64,000 bases of DNA from Shewanella loihica PV-4 (GTDB taxonomy: Bacteria > Pseudomonadota > Gammaproteobacteria > Enterobacterales > Shewanellaceae): contig NC_009092.1 of NCBI RefSeq assembly GCF_000016065.1, positions 4,526,001 through 4,590,000 of the forward strand, in the 5' to 3' direction. The position numbers were made by a program, and so were the translations under genes. This document shows positions 22,685-31,492 of the stretch, in pieces; the first letter of the stretch is position 1, and each line of letters starts with the position of its first letter. The notes under the pieces were generated by a model. That model was not told the DNA's origin. It worked only from the letters and a program-made list of their open reading frames with translations, and ran no database searches.

Positions 22685-25294
22685 CTATGCATTCTGGCTC
22701 TGTTTCGACGACACCGTCAATTCCAGCTCATTTTTCACTTCTTCATATATAGGTAGGTCGGTTCCAGGAGTGTCCAATGTAACAACAAGAGCATATGGAA
22801 CTTCTAGTCCATCAAATCCAGCTCTAGCATTGCAGTGAAGCTGTATAGCCAACTTATCGCCTTTCGTAAAACTCGCGGCCTTAGCACCTAACCGAACCTC
22901 ATGAAAAACGGTTCCATTTTTCAAGTGATGAAAGTAATAGTCAGGATCGTTTGCATTGATTAATTTAGATGCCGGCGTTGCCCACAGCTGTGCGCCTCTA
23001 TAATCTTGATGACCATGATTAACTGGAGCCATCCATGCAACGGTTACAATTAAACGACGATTAGCAGTATTTGCAGCGAGACTTGGTGGAAGAGGCAACT
23101 CATACTCATGGGCTTCACCATCTCGTACAACTCCCGTGTATATCAATGTAGCTTGATTTGATTGGCACCCATGAATTCGGTTTTCATTAACAACACCAAA
23201 TCCAAGATATTGATTCAACTCAGACTTAAAAATTCTACTATTACTTTTATTTTTTAGATGTTTTGTAATGACTTCCTTTGTCTGCTCAAGGTGTTCAGCG
23301 CCATGAACAAACAGAGCCTTAAGAATTACGGAGTCAGGAGCAAAGGATAATGCACTCGCGTCACCCAGTTCTTTTATTTCCTGCAATGTTTCATATAGAA
23401 ACGCCAGCCGACGAGAAGCTAACGCGGCAGCATTGCTAGTACCAGATGTAAAGCCGTAACTACTAACATCCCCAGGCGACGACGACGGTAGTGCAGACTT
23501 AACGCCAGGGCCAAATCTATTGGTTTGTGAAACAGCTAAAACGACATCATCTTTAGCTAAAAGCGTTTTATTTATGTAGGTTTGTCTTCCACCAGGCATT
23601 AATACCTCTGGCTTAACAGAGTTCTTTTTACCAAGTGTAATAGGGTTGATTGGGCTAAACATGCCTTCAGAACAAAAAACATCTATTTGATTAGGTGGGA
23701 GATTTCCATCAAAACAATCAGCATGAGACGATTTCACCGTCAAAACGTTTATGGCCTCGGCGGGAGACATCATACGGCGTTCAAATTTTTGCTTAGCAAT
23801 AGCATTTATAGCATGAGCCTCGATTTCGTCAGGAGAAAGAAGTCTGAAGTCATGTTCGGTCACGCCTTCTAAGAGAAGGCTTTGTGACATATTGCCTGCA
23901 CTAACAACAAACAGAACGCCATATTTAAACGATAACCAATCGATCATTCTGGCCCAAGGACTCATCTGGGTATCAAATAAACGATATGGGTCACCCACCG
24001 ATAAATTGATAATTACAATTTCAGGGGCAACGGGACCACTGCCGTTTTCACCTTCTTTAATCCGCTTTACCGCTCTGTGTACGAGATCTAAAGGTAAGTA
24101 AGTTGATGGTATTTGCTCAACTCGGGTTCCATTGAGTTGTTGATGTTCCGGCGCCAATATTGGCCTTACATATAACGGGCGATCTAAGGAAAGTTCCCCT
24201 CTCTGACTAAGATCACCATGGATAATGATCGATGCCATTGAAGTACCATGCATATGTTCAGATCGCGATTGGTATAAGGATTCAAAATCATCAGGATCAT
24301 CAACCCAAATTCTTTCTCGCAATGCTTCATGATTTGCTTGAGGCAACCCATCCAACAAGGCAACAATTGGCTGCTGCTGCTCAAATACCAAAGGCTCAAA
24401 CTTTACACTTTCTTCAAGAGAGTCATTATTTACAGGCATGGCACATTGACCTAATGGCCTGAAAAACATAACTTCATCACAACGCATCAGTTCAAGAGCC
24501 GCACCAGCAGTTTCAACGACCGCTTGAACTTGTTCTATAGGTAAACGACCGATTAATCCGTGGTAACTGATACCGTCATGAACAAAACCACCTAAAATTT
24601 CACCGCCACATGCACTTATGACACGCCGAATATATCCCTCCGCCTTTGCGCGCAAATCACCAGATGTTCTATACCAAAGCTCGATTTCAAAAGAAACATT
24701 CTGACCAAATCCTTGTGCTGCATCTTCTAAGCGATATTGCCAATCTTCAAGTAGGTATGTATTCGCTAATCGGTCCTTAGTTTCCCAAAAACGTATGTCA
24801 TTAAGCTGAAGAAATGCCTCTCTTAAAGGCGTAAAACCAACCTCGATATAGCCTGATTCTTTAAACTTTCGCCACATCGCATGTAGCGATGCCAATCCAG
24901 CCTGATTACTCATTGTTAAATAAGCATTTTTACCAGATGGCTTTATTTTATCTTTATTTAATAAATAGTATTCTTCGTCTTGGAAATCGCTATCAATAAT
25001 GTACTCAGAAAGAACCTCAAACCCAGGAACTTTTGATAGGGCATTTGCTAGATTTTGAATATTACCCGCGATTTCCAACACCAGAACTTTCTCTGGCAAC
25101 ATTCCATCTGGCGTATCAGATAAATGAATATTTTCCGAAAACTTTTTTGTAAGCTCCTCAATTTTAGGAAATATCTTGTTGGCTTGTGCTGCAATACCAG
25201 GCCCATGCAACTCACTACCAACAGGATTAGGTAACTTATTACGTTGTAAATCTTTCTTAGGCTCATAAAAAGTTAATATCGGCTTCCTTTCCAT
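22685..25294 (-). CDS. ietS: Subtilisin-like S8 serine protease, IetS-like defence component
   Basis: An 869-residue cytosolic protein (no signal peptide). I prefer the second ATG (25292-25294) because AGGA lies 6 bases before it. Residues 1-300 are an uncharacterised N-terminal region. The S8 domain spans roughly 305-640 with Asp316 (IVALLDGLP), His350 (HMHGTSMAS), the oxyanion Asn469 (VSAGN) and Ser621 (SGTSNAAAL), so the triad is complete. A beta-rich C-terminal domain follows. Large intracellular subtilases paired with an adjacent AAA+ ATPase are the defining feature of IetAS, first known from plasmid exclusion and later reported as an anti-phage system (Gao_Iet). The ATPase lies 21 bases upstream here. 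Substrate and trigger are unknown. Confidence 0.82.
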   Translation of the reverse strand: MERKPILTFYEPKKDLQRNKLPNPVGSELHGPGIAAQANKIFPKIEELTKKFSENIHLSDTPDGMLPEKVLVLEIAGNIQNLANALSKVPGFEVLSEYIIDSDFQDEEYYLLNKDKIKPSGKNAYLTMSNQAGLASLHAMWRKFKESGYIEVGFTPLREAFLQLNDIRFWETKDRLANTYLLEDWQYRLEDAAQGFGQNVSFEIELWYRTSGDLRAKAEGYIRRVISACGGEILGGFVHDGISYHGLIGRLPIEQVQAVVETAGAALELMRCDEVMFFRPLGQCAMPVNNDSLEESVKFEPLVFEQQQPIVALLDGLPQANHEALRERIWVDDPDDFESLYQSRSEHMHGTSMASIIIHGDLSQRGELSLDRPLYVRPILAPEHQQLNGTRVEQIPSTYLPLDLVHRAVKRIKEGENGSGPVAPEIVIINLSVGDPYRLFDTQMSPWARMIDWLSFKYGVLFVVSAGNMSQSLLLEGVTEHDFRLLSPDEIEAHAINAIAKQKFERRMMSPAEAINVLTVKSSHADCFDGNLPPNQIDVFCSEGMFSPINPITLGKKNSVKPEVLMPGGRQTYINKTLLAKDDVVLAVSQTNRFGPGVKSALPSSSPGDVSSYGFTSGTSNAAALASRRLAFLYETLQEIKELGDASALSFAPDSVILKALFVHGAEHLEQTKEVITKHLKNKSNSRIFKSELNQYLGFGVVNENRIHGCQSNQATLIYTGVVRDGEAHEYELPLPPSLAANTANRRLIVTVAWMAPVNHGHQDYRGAQLWATPASKLINANDPDYYFHHLKNGTVFHEVRLGAKAASFTKGDKLAIQLHCNARAGFDGLEVPYALVVTLDTPGTDLPIYEEVKNELELTVSSKQSQNA

Positions 25295-25315
25295 CATACT
25301 TCCTAACTTACTATT

Positions 25316-26284
25316 TTATTTATTTTTTACCCGCTTACTCCAAACATTGAGACAATTTGAAGTAATAGCCTTTATGTTCTTCTCACTTTCCGGCAAACCA
25401 AGTACATATTTTCTTTGGACATCCAAGGCAAACTCTTCCAACTCAGCAAAACTTAAGCCCATCAATCGACGAGCCATAGTACTGGGAGCAAGGCCTAAAG
25501 AATGTCCAATACGGCATTCAAATTCCTCAAACCATTTTGTAGCCATACGTTGTGTAGGACTAGGGACCTCAATTTGCACTTGGAATCTGCGCCAAATCGC
25601 CTTGTCGAGCATTGATTCATGGTTCGTAGCACCAATAACCACAACATGACTTGGTAATAGATCAATCTGTTTCAAAAGTGAGTTAACAACCCGTTTCATC
25701 TCACCATTGTCATTTACATCCTCTCTTTCCTTGCCGATAGCATCAAACTCATCAAAGAAAAGAACACATCGTTGGTTTTTTATATGCTCAAACAATTTGT
25801 CGATTTGCTGCGCGGTTTCGCCAAGAAATCGATTAATAATCCCTTCATATTTAACAGTAAAAAAGGGAACTGACAGATGATTAGCTAAAGCCTCTGCCAA
25901 TGTCGTTTTTCCGTTCCCTGGTGGTCCGGACAACAAAATCTTATGTCGAGGCTCTAAATTGTATGAGCGTAGTAAATCTTTACGTGCATGCTCTTCAACA
26001 ACTTCTTGAAAAGTAGAAACAACTTGTTCCGGAAGAGTAAGATCATCAAACGTTTTTTGCGTCCGAATCTCATAGAACGAATTTTGAAGGCTTGAATCAA
26101 ATGTGAAGTGACGACCTTCAACCGTGGCTGTACTCGTAAGAATATTTTTTAGCTTGTCAGCCAAATGGTACTGACGACGAGCCGAGGCTTCAGCAGCAAT
26201 AGCTTCTGCTGTTTTCTTAAAACGAGGCAAATCTCCCTTAATACCCGTTTCAACTAGATTAAGTACCAAATCAGCTCTTGCCAT
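25316..26284 (-). CDS. ietA: AAA+ ATPase, IetA-like defence component
   Basis: A 322-residue protein starting at the ATG 26282-26284 (a TTG four codons upstream is less likely). After an N-terminal helical region (about 1-80) comes a single AAA+ module. Walker A is SGPPGNGKTT (about 119-128), Walker B is LFFDEFDAIGKE (about 175-186), the sensor-1 Asn is in GATNHE, and the arginine pair is in WRRF. It resembles FtsH/CDC48-type ATPases and the IetA partner of subtilase-containing defence pairs. It is the first gene of a probable operon with the protease. It is divergent from the XRE regulator, sharing a 145-bp AT-rich intergenic region. Functional assignment is by family and context. Confidence 0.82.
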   Translation of the reverse strand: MARADLVLNLVETGIKGDLPRFKKTAEAIAAEASARRQYHLADKLKNILTSTATVEGRHFTFDSSLQNSFYEIRTQKTFDDLTLPEQVVSTFQEVVEEHARKDLLRSYNLEPRHKILLSGPPGNGKTTLAEALANHLSVPFFTVKYEGIINRFLGETAQQIDKLFEHIKNQRCVLFFDEFDAIGKEREDVNDNGEMKRVVNSLLKQIDLLPSHVVVIGATNHESMLDKAIWRRFQVQIEVPSPTQRMATKWFEEFECRIGHSLGLAPSTMARRLMGLSFAELEEFALDVQRKYVLGLPESEKNIKAITSNCLNVWSKRVKNK

Positions 26285-26429
26285 GATGCACCCCAAAAAC
26301 TACTTCCCGTAGTTTATCAGTCATAAATACGAGTATGAAGTAAAGAAAAAATATATCAATTAATCTGTACATTATAATTCATATAATGAATAATTTCAAT
26401 TTTTACACCACCACAGAACACACGTAATC

Positions 26430-26723
26430 ATGATGGAATCAGAGATAATCAGAGAAGCATATAGAGCATCAGGCTTAAGCCAAATTGAGTTTGCGGGGCG
26501 AATAGGGAAAAGCCAAGCTCAGATTTCGAAATACTTATCAGGAACCAGCTCACCAAAGAAAGAAACAATAATTCACTGTATGAATATTTTAAAAAAGGAA
26601 TCTTCTAACGAAAGTAATTTTTTCAATCTACTTTTTGAAGTGCTTGAACTTGATGAAGAAAAGCACAGGGAATTTAGATTTGCTTTAACAAAAATAATAA
26701 AGGCATATAAATCAAATGCATAA
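26430..26723 (+). CDS. XRE-family helix-turn-helix regulator of the cargo module
   Basis: A 97-residue protein with a Cro/CI-type helix-turn-helix at about residues 6-45 (IIREAYRASGLSQIEFAGRI, then SQAQISKYLSGTSSPKKETI). A short acidic helical C terminus follows. It is transcribed away from ietA, 145 bases apart, and is convergent with tnsE. This is the usual place for a repressor of a potentially toxic defence operon, so control of ietAS is likely (inference). Strong AT bias relative to the core genes marks it as acquired DNA. The start codon could be either of two adjacent ATGs. Confidence 0.8.
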   Translation: MMESEIIREAYRASGLSQIEFAGRIGKSQAQISKYLSGTSSPKKETIIHCMNILKKESSNESNFFNLLFEVLELDEEKHREFRFALTKIIKAYKSNA

Positions 26724-26753
26724 CTAATGACATGGGGTTTTATTTACCTACAA

Positions 26754-28352
26754 TTACTCTTCTAACCACACAATCAATCTCTCAGCCCACTTATCAATGT
26801 CAGCAGGGTCTATCGATCCCTTATGTTTGCAAGAAGGATGCGACACTCCGGTAAAGTTTCCCTCTCCACAAATTTGTTGCAGGTAGTCACGAGGCCAGCT
26901 TATCGACTTTTTGACCAGCAGCTGTTCTAGTTCATCTAGGTGCACGAGCAATTTCTCAGCGTTTTTAAGCCTTAAAATCATTGTAGACAGAGCAGCTTTT
27001 GCGTCGGATGTATCCACCTCTACGATATAACACCGCTTTTCCTGATAAGTAAGTTCAATCAGAGCTAAACACCTCGGGTTGGCATTGTCTGCTAACATGT
27101 GCTTCTTACAACCTGCAACCTTAGGAAGCTTTCTTAATGGGTATCGATGAACCTGACAGCCATGATTTTTTTCTAGGCGCTCAATCATCTTAAAGAAACA
27201 ACTAAACTTGTTTGCGTATAGATGGGCATCATCGCTTTCATCATTAGACACATCGAAGTCAGCCCCAGGAATTGATCCAGTAGGAGCATCATCGTTCGGA
27301 GATACTTGCGGAGATAATTCACCAGGCTCACTGTCGTCAGGAACACCACGAGGCGTCCTTCTAGACTTGCTAGTCTTCCTATTGGTTTTGAAAGGTTTTT
27401 TAAATGTCAGGCTTACCGAGTCAGTATCTAGCACAATTCTATTTTTATTTGGATCTGCATCTTCGTCAGCATCAATTTCGTGAGTATCCAGCCGATCGGG
27501 CTTAGCCGCGTAGGCTCCACCGCCTTTCCCAGTAATCGAACGCTCGAAATCTGGATGGAAAAAATCAATGTCGTCGGGCATGTCCGCAGGCAAATCTTCA
27601 ATACGACGGATTTCCCAGACAAAAAAACTGTCGGTATTCCAATCATGCCATCCTGCAACTTCCAGCTTAACGCCTTCCAAACTCGGCGGTAAAAAAGAAA
27701 AATCCCACATCTGATATTGCCCACGACTTTGGTGTTCTTTCATCATCACTTGATGCATGCTTTCAAAAGAAGCACGAGCCTGAGGGTCCATTAAGATCCA
27801 ACTCAAAAATCGTCTGCATTTCTCATCATTGTACGACGCTAACGGGTAGCTGGAGGAAGGCATTGCCTCAATGAGCCAGCCGCCATCATCCGTATAACTG
27901 ATATTAAAATCACTCGATAATTTATCGTGTTCTAAACAGATACGAGACATGTAGTTGTCATGAAGGAATAAAACGCGAGCCAACTCAAACTGCGGCAAGT
28001 AGATGACTTTTCCGTCTGAATTTGTGATTTCAAAGCACCACTGCTCTGTGTTTTGAACTCGACTGATTAAACTGAGAGCGGGATACTCCTTTAACCGCTT
28101 TTTGTTCCATTGTTGTGCATTGTCGACGACAAAAGTCAGCAATTTTCCCTTTGTGGAGTTGGATTGGTTAGCGCTTAAGGTTTTAAATCGCCTAATTAGT
28201 GGGGCACCGGCCAATGGGATTGATGGACGGTCGACCTTCTTTGATAAGCTGAGGTTAACCCCCCAATATTGGTTACTATTCTTCTTAAAAAGTGAGCCGA
28301 TGCCCAAGACTAAGGCATCTTGGGGGATGTGCTTAAATCTGTAGTCGTCCAT
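26754..28352 (-). CDS. tnsE: Tn7-type targeting protein TnsE
   Basis: In Tn7, TnsE directs transposition to lagging-strand synthesis on conjugating plasmids by binding the sliding clamp and 3'-recessed ends. The 532-residue length is close to Tn7 TnsE (538). The C-terminal third (from about 380) has the compact conserved domain with RYPLRKLPKVAGCKKHM, RCYIVEVDTSDAKAALSTMI and the final HPSCKHKGSIDPADIDKWAERL. A Pro/Ser/Asp-rich linker lies at about 310-375. The start overlaps tnsD by 43 bases and has GGAAGG 4 bases upstream, suggesting coupled translation. It ends the tns operon. I identify it by operon position, length and C-terminal features; the N-terminal part is poorly conserved. Confidence 0.85.
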   Translation of the reverse strand: MDDYRFKHIPQDALVLGIGSLFKKNSNQYWGVNLSLSKKVDRPSIPLAGAPLIRRFKTLSANQSNSTKGKLLTFVVDNAQQWNKKRLKEYPALSLISRVQNTEQWCFEITNSDGKVIYLPQFELARVLFLHDNYMSRICLEHDKLSSDFNISYTDDGGWLIEAMPSSSYPLASYNDEKCRRFLSWILMDPQARASFESMHQVMMKEHQSRGQYQMWDFSFLPPSLEGVKLEVAGWHDWNTDSFFVWEIRRIEDLPADMPDDIDFFHPDFERSITGKGGGAYAAKPDRLDTHEIDADEDADPNKNRIVLDTDSVSLTFKKPFKTNRKTSKSRRTPRGVPDDSEPGELSPQVSPNDDAPTGSIPGADFDVSNDESDDAHLYANKFSCFFKMIERLEKNHGCQVHRYPLRKLPKVAGCKKHMLADNANPRCLALIELTYQEKRCYIVEVDTSDAKAALSTMILRLKNAEKLLVHLDELEQLLVKKSISWPRDYLQQICGEGNFTGVSHPSCKHKGSIDPADIDKWAERLIVWLEE

Positions 28353-29854
28353 TTACCTTCCAATATTCCTGACAAAAAACTCTGCGTTAAAGGCTGTAAA
28401 CGCTCTTCACTAAGTCCAGCACATCGAAGTAATTTCCATCTTTCAATTTTGATATGCCGCTGCAACAAATCTATATACTGGCGGGTCAATCTGCGAATTT
28501 GATACTGATAAATCGATTCTGAGTACTTTGATAAAAACGCAGCCGTTAAAGGCAATTTTCTGTATTGCTTCGCTGACAAAGTCCCAAGCCCTAATTGGGA
28601 TAGTAGATAGGTACTCGATAGCCGAGGAGCATCAAGCACCTCATCGAACCCGTGGAGCAGTCGAAATAATCCTCTGACCAAGGCTCTATCCCTTTGCTGC
28701 CAATTTACACGCTTATCTTCATAAGTGATTGTTCTCTGGTAACGTTTATTGATCCTCATCAACCATTCATAATCGTGCCGGTATAACCACATGTATAAAT
28801 CCTGAGAACCACATAACCGAGCCTGTTTACAACCCAGTTCTTTCAGGAGCCAAAACCACCTTTCTCTATTTGACTTATCTTTTTGATTTATATAATGAAT
28901 AACTTGAGATATTCTTTTATATTTAGGGTAGGATCTTACTTTTTCCAACACTTCTGAGAGAGGGATGTCTTTACTCAGTAAACAACTCTGTATGATGAAA
29001 TGCTGAATGAAACTAAAGGACTTACGATGTTTTCTTAAGATTGTTCTCGCCCAGCATGTGTCACTTTGCGTCAATGTCAGTTTGACGTAGGACAACCATT
29101 CTTCACGCCATAACGACCTGATGCGCTGCAACACCTCGTCATGCTTAACTTTCTTACCATACTTACAACCAGCATCAACAAGCAACTCATGGTAAAAACA
29201 GTCCCATTGAAAATACGTTGGAGATTCTTGAGGCTTAATTTGCATTAATTGAGTCGCAAATTGGCCAATCCGTAGGCTTTCAATTTCATACTCGCCTAAA
29301 AGCCTATCTTCAGTAGTCACATCTGCAGCATAAAACAAGTGACGGTGTTCATGATGAGGAACTATCGAAAACGCATACAATGGAGTACTGTGCTTGACAC
29401 ACCAATTAGCGTAGGGGAGCTGCCACATTCTCTCCCAAAACCGTTCTCCGTGCCGCTGTACCTGCTCATTAAAACACTGAGGGCAATAACGCAGAAATTG
29501 GCTTCTTTTAACAACTGATGCGTTTATTCCAAGCGCTAAATGAGCTCTGCCGTTGGACTGCAACGCCATCCAATTCATACAATTTTGGCGCCGTTGTTCA
29601 TCAATGAAGGGCGCATACAGAGGGAACAGCGTATGGTTATACATCAATGAATGTGCAGTCAGGCTCAATGATTCGGGGTATTGATTCGATATAGCAGTTA
29701 AATGGCTTGGCAAATCAACGGTAGCAGTAACCTTTCGATTTTCGAAGATTTCATCAAGGAGTTGTTTGGGTGAAGTAATGCCACTATGAGTTCTCGCCCT
29801 TGCCACGACGCTATAAATCAGCTCTTCTGGATACGGAACGGGAAAACCAAGCAC
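28310..29854 (-). CDS. tnsD: attTn7-recognising target selector TnsD (TniQ family)
   Basis: TnsD binds the 3' end of glmS and recruits TnsC so that insertion occurs just downstream. The 514-residue protein (508 in Tn7) opens FPVPYPEELIYSVVARA, close to Tn7 TnsD. It retains the CCCH zinc finger at Cys124, Cys127, Cys152 and His155 (RYCPQCF ... WCVKHS), the same positions as in Tn7. The C-terminal half (TCWARTILRKHRKSFSFIQH, LYMWLYRHDYEWL) also matches. Its presence agrees with the element lying at attTn7. It begins one base before the tnsC stop codon ends. Confidence 0.95.
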   Translation of the reverse strand: MLGFPVPYPEELIYSVVARARTHSGITSPKQLLDEIFENRKVTATVDLPSHLTAISNQYPESLSLTAHSLMYNHTLFPLYAPFIDEQRRQNCMNWMALQSNGRAHLALGINASVVKRSQFLRYCPQCFNEQVQRHGERFWERMWQLPYANWCVKHSTPLYAFSIVPHHEHRHLFYAADVTTEDRLLGEYEIESLRIGQFATQLMQIKPQESPTYFQWDCFYHELLVDAGCKYGKKVKHDEVLQRIRSLWREEWLSYVKLTLTQSDTCWARTILRKHRKSFSFIQHFIIQSCLLSKDIPLSEVLEKVRSYPKYKRISQVIHYINQKDKSNRERWFWLLKELGCKQARLCGSQDLYMWLYRHDYEWLMRINKRYQRTITYEDKRVNWQQRDRALVRGLFRLLHGFDEVLDAPRLSSTYLLSQLGLGTLSAKQYRKLPLTAAFLSKYSESIYQYQIRRLTRQYIDLLQRHIKIERWKLLRCAGLSEERLQPLTQSFLSGILEGKWTTTDLSTSPKMP

Positions 29855-31492
29855 TCAATTAACCTTTTTTAGGTCTAAGACAAGCCCATTATCTTTAAGC
29901 GCTTCGTAAATACTTTCTGATTTTCCTACCTGAGAGTAGATAAACCTTAAGTCATCACTTTCCAACGTGTTCCAATCAGTGCGTTTAACTAAAGCAGCCT
30001 TGGCGGGTTTGGGCGCATTAGTAGGCTGTTCTTTTCCATTTTCATACCATTCCAACACTATCGGCATCATATTTCTGAGCGTCAATTTAGGTCGCTCAAT
30101 AAAAATTTTTTCTACTAAAGGTATTAGCAAATCTGAACGACAATCCATTTGAACAAGCAAATTATAGAGGCGCATAGCTTGCTCATTATTGCTAAACGGT
30201 AATTCAGGTTCTTCGGGTAACGCTTGGATTTTTTGATGAAGAGTCAGAAGTCGCTTATCGATGTCCTCGATCCGCAAATCGGAGTACTTAGCAATAAGGT
30301 TAGGATTCCCTCGGCGAATCGCATGCAGCATTGGATGTACGGGCTTTAGCTCGGTCTCATAAACAGATCGCAAAACCTTCACCGTTATACGCTCCAATTT
30401 GGAAGCTATCGCCCTCAGTTGCGCCAGAACAAAGAGTTTAACGACAATATCTAGCACACCTTGCGATAGCTCATACCAACAATCTCTTATTTCATCGGTA
30501 AGGACTTCGTCACGCCGAGTCAACCATTGGTAACGCCATAACTTGTTAGTAAAAGCTTCCCACTCGCTTCTTTCCGCAGGGTTGTCTGGATATTGCGGCA
30601 TGGGCTGCCAATACAATGAACCAATCCCAGTTGTTCTTCTTGCCGACTGTAACTCGATCTCAAATAAGGGGCGGGCTTTCGGTGTTCCAACAAGTATGAC
30701 AGGGATCCCAACGGTATTGACTAATTCAACAAAGAATTCCAGCATCTGCTCTCGACCGACGGCCTTACGAATCTTTAACCGCTGGATTTCATCAATCACC
30801 AAAACACCAATCGCGCGCTGGTTAGCAACCTGACTCATCAGTGCTAGCAAAGTAGGGACGCCATGTCGTTTCCCGCCATAATCAGACTCATATTTTGTGC
30901 CTAGGCGCTTGTCGACTTCCCTAAAAAAGTTCAAACATAGACTTTGCTGTGACCCGTTATTTGGACACTCAATTTTCAGATAACTCAGTTGGAAAAAGTT
31001 ATGTTTCTCGTGATAAATAACTTGCGGATAAGTGGCCAAAATACGATCGAGAGTCGAGCTTTTGCCACTACCTGAACAACCAATCAGTGATAAGCAGGTT
31101 GCAGTCGTTAGCACATTTCTGAACTTATAACTCTGTAATGAGCCAGACATCACACGCTCATAGCCATTTTGAAGATGTTGGTTGAGAGAACCATCCTGAA
31201 GGTTCCTGCTCACATATCCTCGGCGGATCATTATGGATATGCGCTCTTCCAATAGAACGTGCTGGGATAGTGGCTGAAAAAAATCATCCAGCAACGAAGC
31301 AACCATATGTGCACGCTGACGTGGTTTTTCCCGTAAATACTCCAATGAAAAATCAACTTTGCCTTCCAAGCCTTCTTTTAGCTGTTTGATCTCCATTATT
31401 GGAGGAAGAGCCTCAATAAATGGGTTGCCTTTATAGGAGCCGTTGCCAGTATCCTGATAGACTGCAGTAACGTACTCACTTGGCAGACTCAT
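29855..31492 (-). CDS. tnsC: AAA+ target-immunity/regulator ATPase TnsC
   Basis: TnsC is the ATP-dependent matchmaker that links the target complex (TnsD or TnsE) to the TnsAB transposase and mediates target immunity. The 545-residue protein (555 in Tn7) has Walker A GCSGSGKSS at 138-146 and Walker B VLVIDEIQRL at 230-239, followed by sensor Thr in ILVGTPKA. The N terminus (about 1-110) matches the Tn7 region that contacts TnsD/TnsA. Its ATG overlaps the tnsB stop by 4 bases. Confidence 0.95.
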   Translation of the reverse strand: MSLPSEYVTAVYQDTGNGSYKGNPFIEALPPIMEIKQLKEGLEGKVDFSLEYLREKPRQRAHMVASLLDDFFQPLSQHVLLEERISIMIRRGYVSRNLQDGSLNQHLQNGYERVMSGSLQSYKFRNVLTTATCLSLIGCSGSGKSSTLDRILATYPQVIYHEKHNFFQLSYLKIECPNNGSQQSLCLNFFREVDKRLGTKYESDYGGKRHGVPTLLALMSQVANQRAIGVLVIDEIQRLKIRKAVGREQMLEFFVELVNTVGIPVILVGTPKARPLFEIELQSARRTTGIGSLYWQPMPQYPDNPAERSEWEAFTNKLWRYQWLTRRDEVLTDEIRDCWYELSQGVLDIVVKLFVLAQLRAIASKLERITVKVLRSVYETELKPVHPMLHAIRRGNPNLIAKYSDLRIEDIDKRLLTLHQKIQALPEEPELPFSNNEQAMRLYNLLVQMDCRSDLLIPLVEKIFIERPKLTLRNMMPIVLEWYENGKEQPTNAPKPAKAALVKRTDWNTLESDDLRFIYSQVGKSESIYEALKDNGLVLDLKKVN

